Shown: positions 12,890 to 23,820, counted from the stretch's first letter. The stretch: DNA of 64,000 nucleotides from Liolophura sinensis (GCF_032854445.1 NC_088307.1:17746017-17810016); one strand, 5' to 3'. Numbers and translations are program-made. Notes: a model not told the origin generated them from the sequence alone.

Positions 12890-13095
12890 CTCCTTTTGAT
12901 GCATCCTGTAAGGGGATAGTGCAACGACTGGTTGACCCGTATCAGTATAATGGTTCGGGTAGGGCAGCTTATTTGCCTTCGGTAAGTTGTGAAGCAGCAC
13001 CAGAGAAAGGAGAGGTGAGAAATCCGTCCTTCAACAAGGAGGCACGTTATACGTATGTGCACTCTAAGGACTCCTTCGTTGTAAATACCTTTGCT
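12890..13095 (+). mobile_element. SINE E, 3' part
   Basis: TAAGGGGATAGTGCAACGAC, TGGTTGACCCGTATCAGTAT and AATGGTTCGGGTAGGG match the second half I would expect after the 12.2 kb head, in the same orientation. Either one SINE E was split by about 570 bases of other DNA or these are two separate partial copies. The join is not clean and no target duplication was found, so both readings stay open. Confidence 0.5.
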
Positions 13096-13099
13096 TGAT

Positions 13100-15080
13100 T
13101 TTACTTTTTCAGACAATTTTCGTGATGCGTTAAAATTGCAATCGTAGATTGTACAAATCAATGCCCATATCAGCCTCGGCTTGCTCGCACGTCACATAGT
13201 TTCTTTGTTTCAAGTACGGGTGTGAGAGATACTGGTTTTCTTGGGAAAAGATATTACACAGGATAATCTAATGTATACCTATAATCTGATTACGAATATC
13301 AGCCAATCTGATTATAGTTGCTTAAACTATTTGATGGGGGGTTTGATTCCGCGTAAAAATACAAAAGTTAAGAATAAAATTCACACATATATAGTTTACC
13401 CTCGTTTATCTGGTGATGCCTTTTTTCAGTTCGGGTTATTTTTGAACAACAGGTTTCTCTATGTGAGAAGGTAAATATCTTTCTCTCGCAGTAAAATCGC
13501 CATGAAAATGTTATTTATAGGTAGAAATCCATGCAATGTGGCAAGTCTTCATAATGACACTCCCTCCAAATGTTGTATGAAATGTTAATGTTTGAAACAA
13601 GGATATGAGCTCGTTAAATCCATTTATTTATGCGTTTTAAATTTTTTTCTGTGGAGTTTAATTTGCACGATTTGAACCCGTATTGAGTGGTGGACAGAAA
13701 ATGTGATTAAAGGCAAAATTATTCTATTTTCTACCTTTCGCACATACGGAGACTCTGTCTACGAATTTTTAGTCTACTAATCACTACTGGTAGCAATCCT
13801 TCCTTCTTATGATTTTGTTCTGACGGATAGGTGTTCTTCACATTTTCTCCTATATCGTCCAGGATAAATTTTACACCAATGACGTTTTCTGGACAAATCA
13901 GCAAGGCACGAGTTTCCTTACAAATACGCCCTCGTATTGTATTTCGTCTTTCCTTCCTTGCGTGCAAGCGCCTCCTAGTGGAATCTTGTTACTAAATGGT
14001 CACTTCGTGAAGAAGTCATAAAAAGCCTGATGGTCCTAAAAGGCGATGTTACTCAGCTAAGAAAATCGGTAAATAAAACCATTAAGTGTATTGTCAATCA
14101 ATGAGGCCAGGTCGTAACTTTGCTGAACACGATCGTAAAAGTCACAGCTTAAGTGAGCTGGAACGCACGCTGTCTCTGGTGGAACGCTCCATTACATGAC
14201 CGCGATGTACAACAGACTGGGTGCAAAACTACTGTGGTCTATTCGTGACAAAAAGCGACAATAAAGTAAGATTTTGTTTCATTCGTGCCAAAATCTATAT
14301 GAGAGAAGCTTAAAGCGATTATATCGGCCTTATAAGGCTTCTTCAATGTTTTCTTTTAATTCCTAATCGATTTTTTCGTCAAATTCGAATTACATTTTGA
14401 TAACCCGGATCGTTGTGGTTTACTTTGTTCATTATCTTTTTGTCAATCTTTATTTAAGATATTGAAATTAAATAGAGATTTTTTTCTCACAAAATAATAA
14501 TTGTGCTTCGGATGAAATGATGTCCTCTTCTACATTAGCAGCAAATAACGATAGCGTGTGGAAAAGAACGACGATGTCATTTCGAAGCATGGAGCGAAGA
14601 AGTATCATCCCGTTTCGACCGTTACCCGATTATACAATAAGAGAAACAAAAAAGCGTGACTCGTTCGCCAGAATGTTTCTCAAATTCTTCAACGCAATTG
14701 GTTGACGTAGTTTCTGCTTGTATAGCAATAGTTTTATCCTCATTGTAAAAAATGATACTTTTGAAAAACCATTTCGCGTCTTTTTAGATTCAACACACGA
14801 AGGGCCGAAGTAAACAAATCCCCCCCATCTGAGTCACTCTCTATATACGCCACAAAAGCTGATGTGCGCAGATAAAGTAACCCACTCACCCTCCGATCCT
14901 GCTATGGATTCGAATCCTGCGCCTGTCTACGTAGAGTTCTTGTTGTGGAAGTTGTCATGGACACAACACAAATCGCAGAAATGGCACAGGCTTGACAAAA
15001 ACGTTGATAAAGTCCGTACGCGTTGTGTGTAACAGTAAACCACAATCACTCTGTTTTCTCAGGAACAATTACTAACTTAT
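13100..15080. other. No feature seen
   Basis: About 2 kb without a credible gene. Short open frames at 13241-13474, 13731-13967 and 14517-14705 show no motif. Confidence 0.35.
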
Positions 15081-15084
15081 CGAT

Positions 15085-15445
15085 GTTGTTTTCAGTCTCT
15101 GTGACACAGAAGACGTGGGTTCAAAACCGGCCTTGGGCATGGAATTTGTACATTCCGCAACTCTCAATTCTTGATTGCCCAACGTGTCAATAAGCGGTTG
15201 ATGAAACTAGTATGGCCATTTGCGCAATCTAACGATCATCGAGGGGAACTTGACTTCCACCATTTTGATGTGTGTATCTTCTACAAAGTCATGTACGTCA
15301 TGTTCAAAACGTGGAAAGGTTTGTTAGTAACTTGCCAAAGGTCGGTGGTATATGCTGGTCTATCCGGTATGATTCATCCATAAAATTGACCTCTATCGTA
15401 TAGGTAAACATTGTCGAGTATGGCTTAAATAACAATCAACATATT
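15085..15445 (+). mobile_element. SINE B, near full length
   Basis: A B-box-like word (GTGGGTTCAAAACCGG) is followed by CCTTGGGCATGGAATTTGTA, ATGGCCATTTGCGCAATC, a CTTGACTTCCACCA word, AACTTGCCAAAGGTCGGTGG, CCATAAAATTGACC and an AATAACAATCAAC tail. The same words occur in the same order in the 20.7 kb copy and, on the other strand, in the 49.2-49.5 kb copy. That defines a family of about 350-390 bases. The head is partly eroded at the left. Confidence 0.75.
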
Positions 15446-15660
15446 GGTTTCAAGATGGCGGCAAGTGCAGGTTGTAATTGAGGTCTCATAAAGTTGCAGG
15501 TATTCCCATCTGTCATATCATGTAAAGCTTTTCTCATAGCTCCGATTTGTTTGTAAGCATGCTGTCACCGATTGATCAACGTTTGGGGTTTCGGATTTTG
15601 CCGGTTTACGATCATCTACACTGAAGGTTGTCGGAACGAAGACCAGGTAAATCAACACAG

Positions 15661-16171
15661 ATGGTTGACAATGGTCTACAGCCAACCCAACAGACTGACG
15701 GGAAGCGCAAACCCGGTAATGATATCGAGCCACCGCGTATAAAACCAGAGAGTCCGCGAGGTAATGTTCCTTCCAGTTTACCGTTTTCCAGTTCCCGTAC
15801 AGACCTATCCTTTCTAGAGGAGACTGTGCAAAAACCTGTCAAAGCAAATGAGTCTCAAGTGATACAAGAAGCTATTACCTCAGCCGTAAAATCACTAGCC
15901 GACGTCATAAAAATTAGACAGGATTTAAAAAAAAAGACCGAAAAACCACCATGAATGAAATTGATGATAGGGACAAAATAAGCGAAGAACAATTTCGCAT
16001 ACCGAGCCAAATAACAAATGAAATGAAAGACCTGCGCGCTGAATTAAGCCATCGTAAAAACGAAACTGTCAGATTTAAAGAAGAAAATGCACTTGTGCAT
16101 GACAAGGCAGAACAATACAGCCGACGAGAGTCCCTACGTGTTTCTGGCTTAAGACTTCTTAAAAATTAACA
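15661..16171 (+). pseudogene. LINE ORF1 remnant, N-terminal and coiled-coil part
   Basis: ORF1p of LINEs is an RNA-binding protein that packages the element RNA. The first open piece starts at ATG 15661 (no in-frame ATG precedes it after the stop at 15622). It is rich in Pro, Lys and Ser and ends at about 15954. The next piece (15951-16169, another frame) carries a heptad-like charged helix with NEMKDLRAEL and ends in AEQYSRRESLRVSGL, a motif typical of ORF1 coiled-coil/linker regions. The frames change near a run of nine A at 15927-15935, consistent with a slippage frameshift. The following sequence (codons TDDAICLLASN) still reads like ORF1 past a stop at about 16166. Confidence 0.7.
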
Positions 16172-16191
16172 TACTGACGATGCAATCTGCC

Positions 16192-16511
16192 TTCTTGCCA
16201 GTAATGTTTCACCCACAAAACTCCTGAATGTTCCACTCACAAAAATTGACTTTGCAAGGCCCCACTTCACAGGTGAAAACAAAGCCTAGATAATAGTGAG
16301 ATTTGTTTTTTATCGGAAGCGGGCTGAATTTATATCAGCACGTTTATATCAGGCCCTAAAGACGTCACTTAATGCTGCAAGTGTCTATATCAGCACGTCA
16401 GGCCCTAAAGACGTCACCTAATACCGCAAGTGTCTATATCAGCACGTCAGGCTCTAAAGACGTCACCTAAAACCGCAAATGTCTGTATCAGCACGTCAGG
16501 CCCTAAAGACG
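16192..16511 (+). repeat. 320-bp tandem duplication, copy 1
   Basis: This block is repeated immediately downstream with a period of exactly 320 bases. By eye the two copies differ at only two positions (C/A at about 16356/16676 and T/C at about 16375/16695). It contains LINE ORF1 sequence plus the first three and a half units of the 51-bp minisatellite. Because 320 is not a multiple of three, the duplication breaks the ORF1 frame. Confidence 0.93.
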
Positions 16512-16953
16512 TTCTTGCCAGTAATGTTTCACCCACAAAACTCCTGAATGTTCCACTCACAAAAATTGACTTTGCAAGGCCCCACTTCACAGGTGAAAAC
16601 AAAGCCTAGATAATAGTGAGATTTGTTTTTTATCGGAAGCGGGCTGAATTTATATCAGCACGTTTATATCAGGCCATAAAGACGTCACTTAATGCCGCAA
16701 GTGTCTATATCAGCACGTCAGGCCCTAAAGACGTCACCTAATACCGCAAGTGTCTATATCAGCACGTCAGGCTCTAAAGACGTCACCTAAAACCGCAAAT
16801 GTCTGTATCAGCACGTCAGGCCCTAAAGACGTTACCTAATATTGCAAGTGTCTATATCAGTATGTTAGGCCCTGAAGACGTCACCTAATACCGCAAGTGT
16901 CTATATTAGCACTCCAGGCCCTAAAGACCCCACCAATTACTGCAAGTGTCTAT
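16332..16953 (+). repeat. 51-bp coding minisatellite inside LINE ORF1
   Basis: The unit is 51 bases, encoding 17 residues (ISARQALKTSPNTASVY) in the ORF1 frame. The first unit of each 320-bp copy has six extra bases (LY inserted). About three and a half units lie before the duplication junction at 16511 and about six from 16652 to 16953. The last unit runs straight into INEDLTATRYKLF, the expected next part of ORF1. Other family members would be expected to have this segment once. Confidence 0.9.
16512..16831 (+). repeat. 320-bp tandem duplication, copy 2
   Basis: Second copy of the block at 16192-16511, over 99 percent identical. It joins directly to additional minisatellite units that lead back into ORF1 sequence. 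The near-identity points to a recent event, or to an assembly duplication. Confidence 0.93.
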
Positions 16954-17190
16954 ATCAACGAAGACCTTACAGCAACAAGATACAAACTGTTTAAAAAAGT
17001 GCTACAGCTTGAGAAAGTGGGTAAAGTGTTCTCTGTGTGGACCCACGATGGCAACATATGCTGTCGCGTACGGGAACATGGCGAAAGGAAACAAGTATTA
17101 CCTAGATTTGCTGTAGGCTGTAAGGCTCAGTGGGTACCCAGGTGTGAATATGAACGCACCTGGATACGAGAACGCCATCGTGCCCTCAGT
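16954..17190 (+). pseudogene. LINE ORF1 remnant, C-terminal part
   Basis: Open frame reading INEDLTATRYKLFKKVLQL, then GKVFSVWTHDGNICCRV. The NEDLT-R-KLF and W-DG-I-RV pattern is characteristic of the C-terminal RNA-binding region of many LINE ORF1 proteins. It follows the minisatellite in frame and ends with a stop at about 17193. Not a functional gene: its N-terminal half is frameshifted away. Confidence 0.7.
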
Positions 17191-17227
17191 TGACATTGGA
17201 AAATGCAGCTATCCAGTTGTGCCAAAC

Positions 17228-17530
17228 ACACAAGCATCTTGGCATTACTTTGAATACTCAAGCTACTTGGAACAATCATGCTGAACCTTGTTCAGGCAGC
17301 AAATAAAAAATTATCTCTTCTTAGAGGATTGAAATATATATTGAACGGGCAGTCATTGTCTGTTATGTACAAGAGCTTTATTAAACCATGTCTAGAATAT
17401 GTAGATGTAGTTTGGGACAATCTCACTGGATATGATATAAACAGGCTGGAAAAAACATGAAAAAGAATGTATTCGAATAGTTATTGGATTGAAGGTTAGC
17501 ACCCTTACTACTTTGCTAGTTTGGATTGCT
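17228..17530 (+). pseudogene. LINE reverse transcriptase, C-terminal scrap
   Basis: Three frame-shifted pieces read LGITLNTQATWNNH, then AANKKLSLLRGLKYIL, SVMYKSFIKPCLEYVDVVWD and NRLEK, then ECIRIVIGLK. This is the familiar end of LINE RT domains (LGI-W--H, then a LRP-LEY-VWD-like segment, then L--IQ---R-I-G). The RT active-site region and the endonuclease are absent. One-base indels occur near 17280 and 17455. Confidence 0.75.
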
Positions 17531-17811
17531 TCCTCTTCATAAAGACATGTCATCTTCATAAGACATATGCATCGTTTGGTTAATTTACATCATATTATTC
17601 ACAACCCAGGTATTTGCATTTTACCACACCACATTCCTCCCAAATCAATAGACCGAACCTGTACTCTGTAAGATCACCGAACCAGTTAACCCCTGTACAC
17701 TGTAGAACAGAGCATTTTAAGAAAGCATTTATACCCACCACACCAATGAACGTGTGAATATGAATATAGCATATATGGATTGGATATATGCATGTCCACG
17801 TATGAATATTG

Positions 17812-17812
17812 A

Positions 17813-17867
<55 letters not shown>
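17812..17867 (+). repeat. (ATT)n microsatellite, 3' tail of the LINE
   Basis: About 18 perfect ATT units follow the LINE 3' untranslated sequence. Short-repeat tails of this kind are common for CR1/L2-like LINEs, so I read it as the element end. It may have expanded after insertion. Confidence 0.9.
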
Positions 17868-17869
<2 letters not shown>

Positions 17870-18770
17870 CACATAGACGTAAATTATGCAAATTTGTGCT
17901 ATACTTATATTTGCGCTATACTTATATATCCAATTGAGTGTGGTACGTATATCTGTATATCTGTACCATTATTCTTTTGAATGATATCCTTCTCTTTGCC
18001 GCTCCGTGATAACCCATATTTCTGTTGAGACATATCTATTACTCGTTTAGTGTACATAACCCTGCATGTAACAATTTGCTAATCCCAATAAATATGTAAA
18101 ACCGCCATCTAACAATGTTATTTCTATTTGAAAACGGAGCAAAAATTATAAGCGTAAAGCTTAACTTTGTACCGTATCTAAATAAAGTATGTTTAAACTA
18201 ACAATGAAAAAAATTTATGTGGATAATCTTCCCAGACTTCCGCCACTAGTCACATGTGACAAGTCTTAGGTGCGGCCCGATTGAATGAATCAATATTAGA
18301 GGTGACGCATGTATCCTAGCACACCACCTACTCATCTTTGCATGTTACCTGTACTGAATGCCCTGGCCTTCACGGGTATTGTTCACAAGCATCCTTGTTT
18401 GCCACGGATGAATTGACTCATTTTTGCACTCTACCTGTCATGCGCTCTGCTCGCCATGTATCATCACTGCGTCTGTCCACATAAATAATCCCTGTTTCAA
18501 GTGTCTTTTATTATTTTTACAGATATTCTCAGTTGTAGCACATATATACCCCAAACGCTCATCACAATGAATACAGTAAACAAATATGTACTCGCACAAA
18601 CCATCTCTGGCGAATGGGGTTTTGAGAAAGCTGCAAACAAAGGCTAATGGGTAGTATATAGAAATATTGGAGCAAACGTTCGAGAGATTGTAAATTGTCC
18701 ACGGTAGAGATCAGTGAATGTGAAGTATACTTACCAGGTCTTGTTCTATTTGTGTTCTTTTATTTATTTC
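17868..18770. other. No feature seen
   Basis: AT-rich sequence with no open frame of interest. ATACTTATAT recurs at about 17900-17930. Confidence 0.35.
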
Positions 18771-18904
18771 ACTTTTTGGTAGTTAGCACCGTACTAATGT
18801 ATTGATTTTGGACGACAAGCCAGCAGCTCTTCGGGAAGACGACGTTGTTGTTGTTGTAGGAAAAACAATAACGCATCATTGTGAGCATTTTCAAATGCGC
18901 ATGC

Positions 18905-18918
18905 GTCGCAGCTTGTGA
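18905..18918. repeat. Left target-site duplication (14 bp)
   Basis: GTCGCAGCTTGTGA, identical to 19052-19065 on the other side of the SINE. Confidence 0.93.
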
Positions 18919-19051
18919 TTTATTTTATTTATTTATTTAATTGGCCTTGTACGCCGTACTCAAGAATATTTCACTTATACGATGGGGGCCAGCATTATGG
19001 TGGGAGGAAACCGAGCATAGCCCGGTGGAAACCCACGACCATTCGGTAGTT
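18919..19051 (-). mobile_element. SINE A, truncated copy with perfect target duplication
   Basis: The minus strand reads CCACCGGGCTATGCTCGG, TTTCCTCCCACCATAATG, AAATATTCTTGAGTACGGC, then an AATTAAATAAAT tail. The tRNA-like head is missing. Identical 14-base words flank it. Together with the empty paralogous site at 1650-1663 this gives exact insertion boundaries. Confidence 0.95.
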
Positions 19052-19065
19052 GTCGCAGCTTGTGA
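19052..19065. repeat. Right target-site duplication (14 bp)
   Basis: GTCGCAGCTTGTGA, identical to 18905-18918. Confidence 0.93.
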
Positions 19066-19276
19066 AGGCGGATTTGTCATTCTTTGCCTGTTCAAGTATA
19101 TTATACTATAATATAGCTTTTATGGGTAGATGAAATCGAGCACTCGGGGGCATCACCGCACCACAGGTAGCCACTACCTCACAAACCTGGTGACATGAAA
19201 CCGCAAGAGATTCAGCGATATCTGGATACGATCACGCGACCTCATCGGTCAGTGGTTGGTCCAAATTCGTAAGCAT

Positions 19277-19418
19277 GGAAAGAACTTTCACGTCGCTACT
19301 GGTAATGATGGAAAGAACCTTCACGTACCTACTGGTAATGATGGAAAGAACCTTCACGTCCCTACTGGTAATGATGGAAAGAACCTTCACGTCCCTACTG
19401 GTAATAATGGAAAGAACC
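19277..19418 (+). repeat. 33-bp minisatellite, about four units
   Basis: The unit is 33 bases with few changes, and is therefore open as an 11-residue repeat (HVPTGNDGKNL) in a 61-codon frame at 19256-19441. Open frames arise automatically when the unit length is a multiple of three and the unit lacks stops, so I do not call a gene. There are no spacers, so it is not a CRISPR array. Confidence 0.9.
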
Positions 19419-19419
19419 G

Positions 19420-20620
19420 CAAAACATACATTAAATGTTAGGGTTTAAGTACCCAGTCTCAAGGACTAACTTTGCCATACTGATAAGTTGATCTCTTGTA
19501 CGAGCAACCAGGCCTATTTTGTACGCCGTAAGCTTTTTTTCCCCAATAATCTACAGCGAGGGTTGCTTTGTAGCACGAGGTAACATCCACGGAGCATCGA
19601 TTCATTCGGAATGACTGCGCAGTCGACAGATAAAACGCGTGTATCAGCTGTCGTAAAGGGCGTATCATAATACCCTAAATGCTTTTAAAATATTCGGGAT
19701 TGTAAATATTTAATTAGTTGCACGTGTCCTTTAATTTTACACGACTTCATGATCATTATGCCTTGAAACGTTGATAAGATTAATGCTTTTCCTTCTGAGA
19801 TTAAGCTTTTTATCGCCGTTCTTCTCTCACTAAGTATCCCCATGCAGAAAAAGCAAACTTTTAATATGACATTGGCTTGGCCAAGTGAATGAGCTTGCTG
19901 GTACAGCGTCGTGTGGACCGTAAACGCTGCCATTGTGTTCCTGTCTTATAAGGCCGGAATCCGTTACGACAGTGGTAATAGCACAAGATTTTATTACTTT
20001 TTTTTACAGTATTTACACGAGGGTAGGGTTTGATTGACCGGGAGTGGAAGTACCTTAAGGCCTTTACACGCAAGAAGGGTTATTTGACTAGCGACCCGAC
20101 GGTGAGAGGTTGTCTTATGTCAAGTCATACTGGAGCGAGTAATATTAATTCTGCCTGGGTCGATCCCCTGTGTAAAGTCATGCTCAGTGTCTCAGTTCTG
20201 TAATGGGCTCTACTTGTTACATGACGCACAGACTCTGTATTGTTACGCATGCTTTCATCTGCATGCCTCGTGCTGGAATGAACTGAAGTCATATATTCCC
20301 AAGAGGACTTGCCACAGAACCGGAAGTCACCAGCGCGTGCTGTTTCCCGCGGTTGCGGTTATATATCCATTACCACAATACACAAACTGTTTCAACAGTG
20401 CTGGGAAAACGAACAAGATAATAGAATTTAGAATCACAAAGCATGTTAATCTCGGTTGTTGTTGGCGGATAGTGCAGGACCAAATCGTGTTGGTGACTAC
20501 AGTTCGCCACATTTGACATCTGATTTTAGTGAACGTTTTATAAAATACTGACCAAATCCCAACCTAAAGCACAAACAAACCAAAGTCTAATTCTATTTAC
20601 TCAGGACGACAAAAATAATT
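19420..20620. other. No feature seen
   Basis: Only short motif-free open frames on both strands, including overlapping ones of 109 and 61 codons at 20187-20516. Treated as non-coding. Confidence 0.35.
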
Positions 20621-20639
20621 TGCGAAAATGGTTATTACC

Positions 20640-20945
20640 TTGGGTTTTATTCATACCAATTCATGTTCATTGCAGCTTCTCAGGCTATAACTCAAGTGTT
20701 AATGAGGCCCTTGGTGAAAATAAGAGATCGATAAGAGTTCATATAGGGCCGTGTATAGATTGCGGTCTAACTTTCGTTGAATACCAATCGTCTTCCACCA
20801 AAATGATGTACGTAGCTGTATGTTAGAAGTGTGAAAGCTTGTCAATAACTTGCCAAAAGTCGGTGGTTTACGACAGGCTCTTCTGTTTTCTCCACCCATA
20901 AAACTGTTAAACTGTTTGTAAGTGAAAATCAACAATAAATGAACT
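20640..20945 (+). mobile_element. SINE B, copy lacking most of the head
   Basis: CAGTCTAAC-like sequence (GCGGTCTAACTTTCGTTGAA), CGTCTTCCACCAAAATGATG, AACTTGCCAAAAGTCGGTGG, TTTTCTCCACCCATAAAACT and a GTAAGTGAAAATCAACAATA tail. These match the 15.1-15.4 and 49.2-49.5 kb copies in the same order. More diverged than SINE A, so probably older. Confidence 0.75.
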
Positions 20946-22077
20946 CAAACAATTGATTTCTGACTCTAATGACGTGAAAAACCGACTCAAAGGATGGACA
21001 AAGACAGAAATAATTTCTCCGCGAAATGTTTATTATAACGAACGACTGTCTTTATGTGCACGGTCTTTTTCACTGCGGCTGTTTCTCAAAGACAGGATTT
21101 TCACTATTTGATTGTGAATGTTGTACATATTTCCGGACAATACAATTTCCAAAGCCATTTAGAAGGAAATACAAAGTCGGGGCTTTTTCATTGTTCTTGG
21201 AAAATGATATTATTATTTCCATTAAAAATTTACAGGGTAAGTGTAGAAGTGCGAATTATTTTCTTTTAACAACCATTCTTTGAGAGAAAAAATGACTCAC
21301 TTTTAAAATGAAATCATCAGTACCCATATCAAATCTAATAAATTTGTACAAAAACATGAAGCAAAAAGACTTTTGCAGTTCTTAGGTGAATATGTTCTCA
21401 CAAATCACTATATAATATGACGCTGTTTCTTGTTTTAGCAATTATTCTGTCTTGTATGGCGAGAGATTTTTAAAACCGTTCTCCACGCAATCATCATGTC
21501 AACCTTTCTTTTGTAATTCACTATATTTTTAGTTTGGCATTTTTGAACCTTTTATCAGTATTTTAACAGGAGAATTAAAACCGATTACGATTCATGATCC
21601 CACATCCGATTTTATATCAGATTCCAATTCTGTGTCCGTATATATACACGATTCCGATTCTATATCCACTTCGAAGTCCGATTCAAAGTTTGCATTGGAT
21701 TCATTTTCCATAAATCCTATTGATTATGCAAGCAGCTGACATTCTGTATCCCTCAGCAAGTTTAGCCAGTAGTTTTTTCAATATTTTTTTCTTCGTTCTG
21801 AACCACGGATTTTTTAATAAAGCTCAAGCTACCGAGAGCAGATATTTTCCATTACTGGTTACACATTTAGTTAAACCCAATGCGGTCATGCTTCTACTAT
21901 GTAGGCCTACCTGTCGAGTATACTTATATCTTATATGACTCCCATGCACGGGAAAGCGACTGTAATTTAGGTATTTTCTTTATGTTAGCCTTAATTTTTC
22001 TTGTCTGTGATTTATCCTTAAAGAAGGCTGTAGGGCCTGACAAGTAACCGCCAGCTGCCGACGGTAGTACGGCTGCA
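20946..22077. other. AT-rich, with a degenerate GATTCCGATTC region
   Basis: No gene supported. Between 21590 and 21700 a loose repetition of CCGATTCT/ATATC words occurs (for example GATTCCGATTCTATATCC), perhaps a decayed short tandem repeat. Confidence 0.35.
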
Positions 22078-22320
22078 CTCACACAAAGGAGGATTGATTC
22101 AGCTTGGGATTTAAGGAAATGCTGACTTTAGAATACTTACGCAAGGAAAGGTTTAATCTGTTTACACAAATTAAGACTGACTTTACCTAGACAAAGGAAG
22201 CCTGGTTCTACCTACACATGAATGAATGACTCGGCCTACGCAAGGAAAGACTGCATCTACTTATTCGAGAGGCCAGTGGATCTGTTTACACAAGAAGCAC
22301 TGAATCAGTTTGTATAAATT
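22078..22320 (+). repeat. Degenerate tandem repeat
   Basis: Words of the type TACACAA-GGAA--ACTGAATCTGTTTAC recur about every 30 bases (ACGCAAGGAAAGG, TACACAAATTAAGACTGAC, AGACAAAGGAAGCCTGG, ACGCAAGGAAAGACTGC, TACACAAGAAGCACTGAATC). Spacing is irregular, so this is an old array. Confidence 0.5.
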
Positions 22321-23279
22321 TGACAAAGATGTTAATGGAAACTAATGCGTAGCCTACCCTTGAAAGGATTAATTTTTTGTGTCTAGAACTCTTTATACAA
22401 TGTTCCATTCAGAGAAACGCCAGTATTTCGTCAATGGCCTCAAACAAAAGTGGAGGACATAAATATATCCGTGTATAATAATCCCGTCTTTTCTCTCATT
22501 CACCGCGACTGTAGCGGCGCGTACGCCACAACGAATAAATAATAAATGTCGTTGGCAGCCCAATACAACTATGGACGTTAAATTCGTCGTAAGTAGACTC
22601 GTACCTTTCCATGTGGTACCGCGAACTGCCTGTCGCCATGCCCTTCGCTCTGGAATCGGGAAGTCGCCCATGCGCGTCAGAATCGATATCCTCCCAGGCG
22701 CTCGTCAAACAGATGAAATAATTTGTTCAACAGTCAATGACAGTTATAGTCTATGGCATTTCAGTAATTGTTTTTTTTTTCTAGGCGCATGAATTCATTG
22801 CCGGTAACCGGGATTTATGAAAATAATCAACAGATAATAACGCTATTTGATGGGCTGACAATTCCCAGATGAATCGTTCACTCCAGTCAGACATCGTAAC
22901 GACGGAAAACAGCAGAAGTTCACTTCCCTCGCTATCACCATTTGTAAAGCGAATTCCATCATACAAACCCTGGATTACCGGTGATGAGGCTGTGGGGCAC
23001 ATTTGGCAAAGTTGGTCACTTACATATCCAGGGCCAGAGGTTTACTTCCGACTCATGTTCCCGTGAAACTGACCACTGTAGTAAATGAAATGAGATATTC
23101 TCCATTACGTCGTTTTTTCCAATTAAACCTAAACAGTCAACCAGCTCGACTAAGCCCTACATCCGTAAATGAGTAGAAATGAAATACATAGAAGCAGGAC
23201 ATTTTCATTGTTTTAATTGTTTATTTCCAATTATCTAAGTTATTTTATGCTAATTTGTATCACCTATATCAGCACTGTA
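22321..23279. other. No feature seen
   Basis: Overlapping 65-92-codon open frames on both strands at 22393-23066 carry no recognisable motif. Confidence 0.35.
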
Positions 23280-23820
23280 TTAAACATTGTATCGTTTATA
23301 CAACTTTGGTTTGATTCATAGAAAAGCAGTCGCTTACACAATAGTGGTAAGATTGGTAGATAGATATCGCTTATATAATATCGGTATGATACATGGAAAA
23401 ATATCGCTTATACAACATTGGTATGACTCATGCATAGATATCGCTTATACAGCATTGGTAAGATTCATGAATAGATATCGCTTATACAACATTGGTGTGA
23501 TACATAGATAAATATCGTTTATACAACATTGGTATGACTCATACATAGTTATCGCTTATACCACATTGGTACGTTTCACGGATAGATATCGCTTAAACAA
23601 CATTGGTATGATTCATGGATAGATATCGCTTATTCAACATTGGTACGATTCGAGGATTGATTTCGCTTAGACGGCAGTGGATTGTAGATCCGGATAGGTA
23701 TCATTTGTAGAAGATTGCTATTTATACAACAGTGGTACAATTCGTGTGTAAACATCGCATATATAACGGTTCTATACTGATATGATGCATGGGTAGCTAT
23801 GGCTTATTTAACAGTGGTAT
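23280..23820 (+). repeat. 37-bp minisatellite, about 14 degenerate units
   Basis: The unit is close to ATATCGCTTATACAACATTG followed by GTATGATTCATGGATAG, with starts at 23401, 23438, 23475 and so on, every 37 bases. Units diverge toward both ends and the last few include indels. The central part is open as a 74-codon frame by chance. No unique spacers, so not CRISPR. Confidence 0.92.

Larger units (their letters stand above)
15446..17867 (+). mobile_element. Degraded non-LTR retrotransposon (LINE), internally deleted
   Basis: In order: ORF1 remnants (15661-17190), a short piece of the end of the reverse transcriptase region (17228-17530), and an (ATT)n tail at 17812-17867. Most of ORF2, including the endonuclease and the RT catalytic core, is missing. 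The left edge is uncertain; 15446 is simply the end of the preceding SINE. ORF1 resembles the coiled-coil-bearing ORF1 proteins of CR1/L2-like elements, but the clade is not assigned. The copy is inactive, with frameshifts, stops and an internal repeat expansion. Confidence 0.75.
18775..19115 (+). repeat. Interspersed repeat copy interrupted by a SINE
   Basis: Paralogue of 1495-1710. Sequence before 18919 and after 19065 aligns with the uninterrupted copy. A CAGCAGCTCTTCGGGAAG word is followed by a GTTGTTGTTGTTG run, then the GCGCATGCGTCGCAGCTTGTGA region, then GGATTTGTCATTC. The class is unknown. Confidence 0.55.

Noticed and set aside
19277-19418. CRISPR-like array
   Set aside because: Units are contiguous with no spacers, and the genome is clearly eukaryotic. 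It is a minisatellite. The same applies to 23280-23820.
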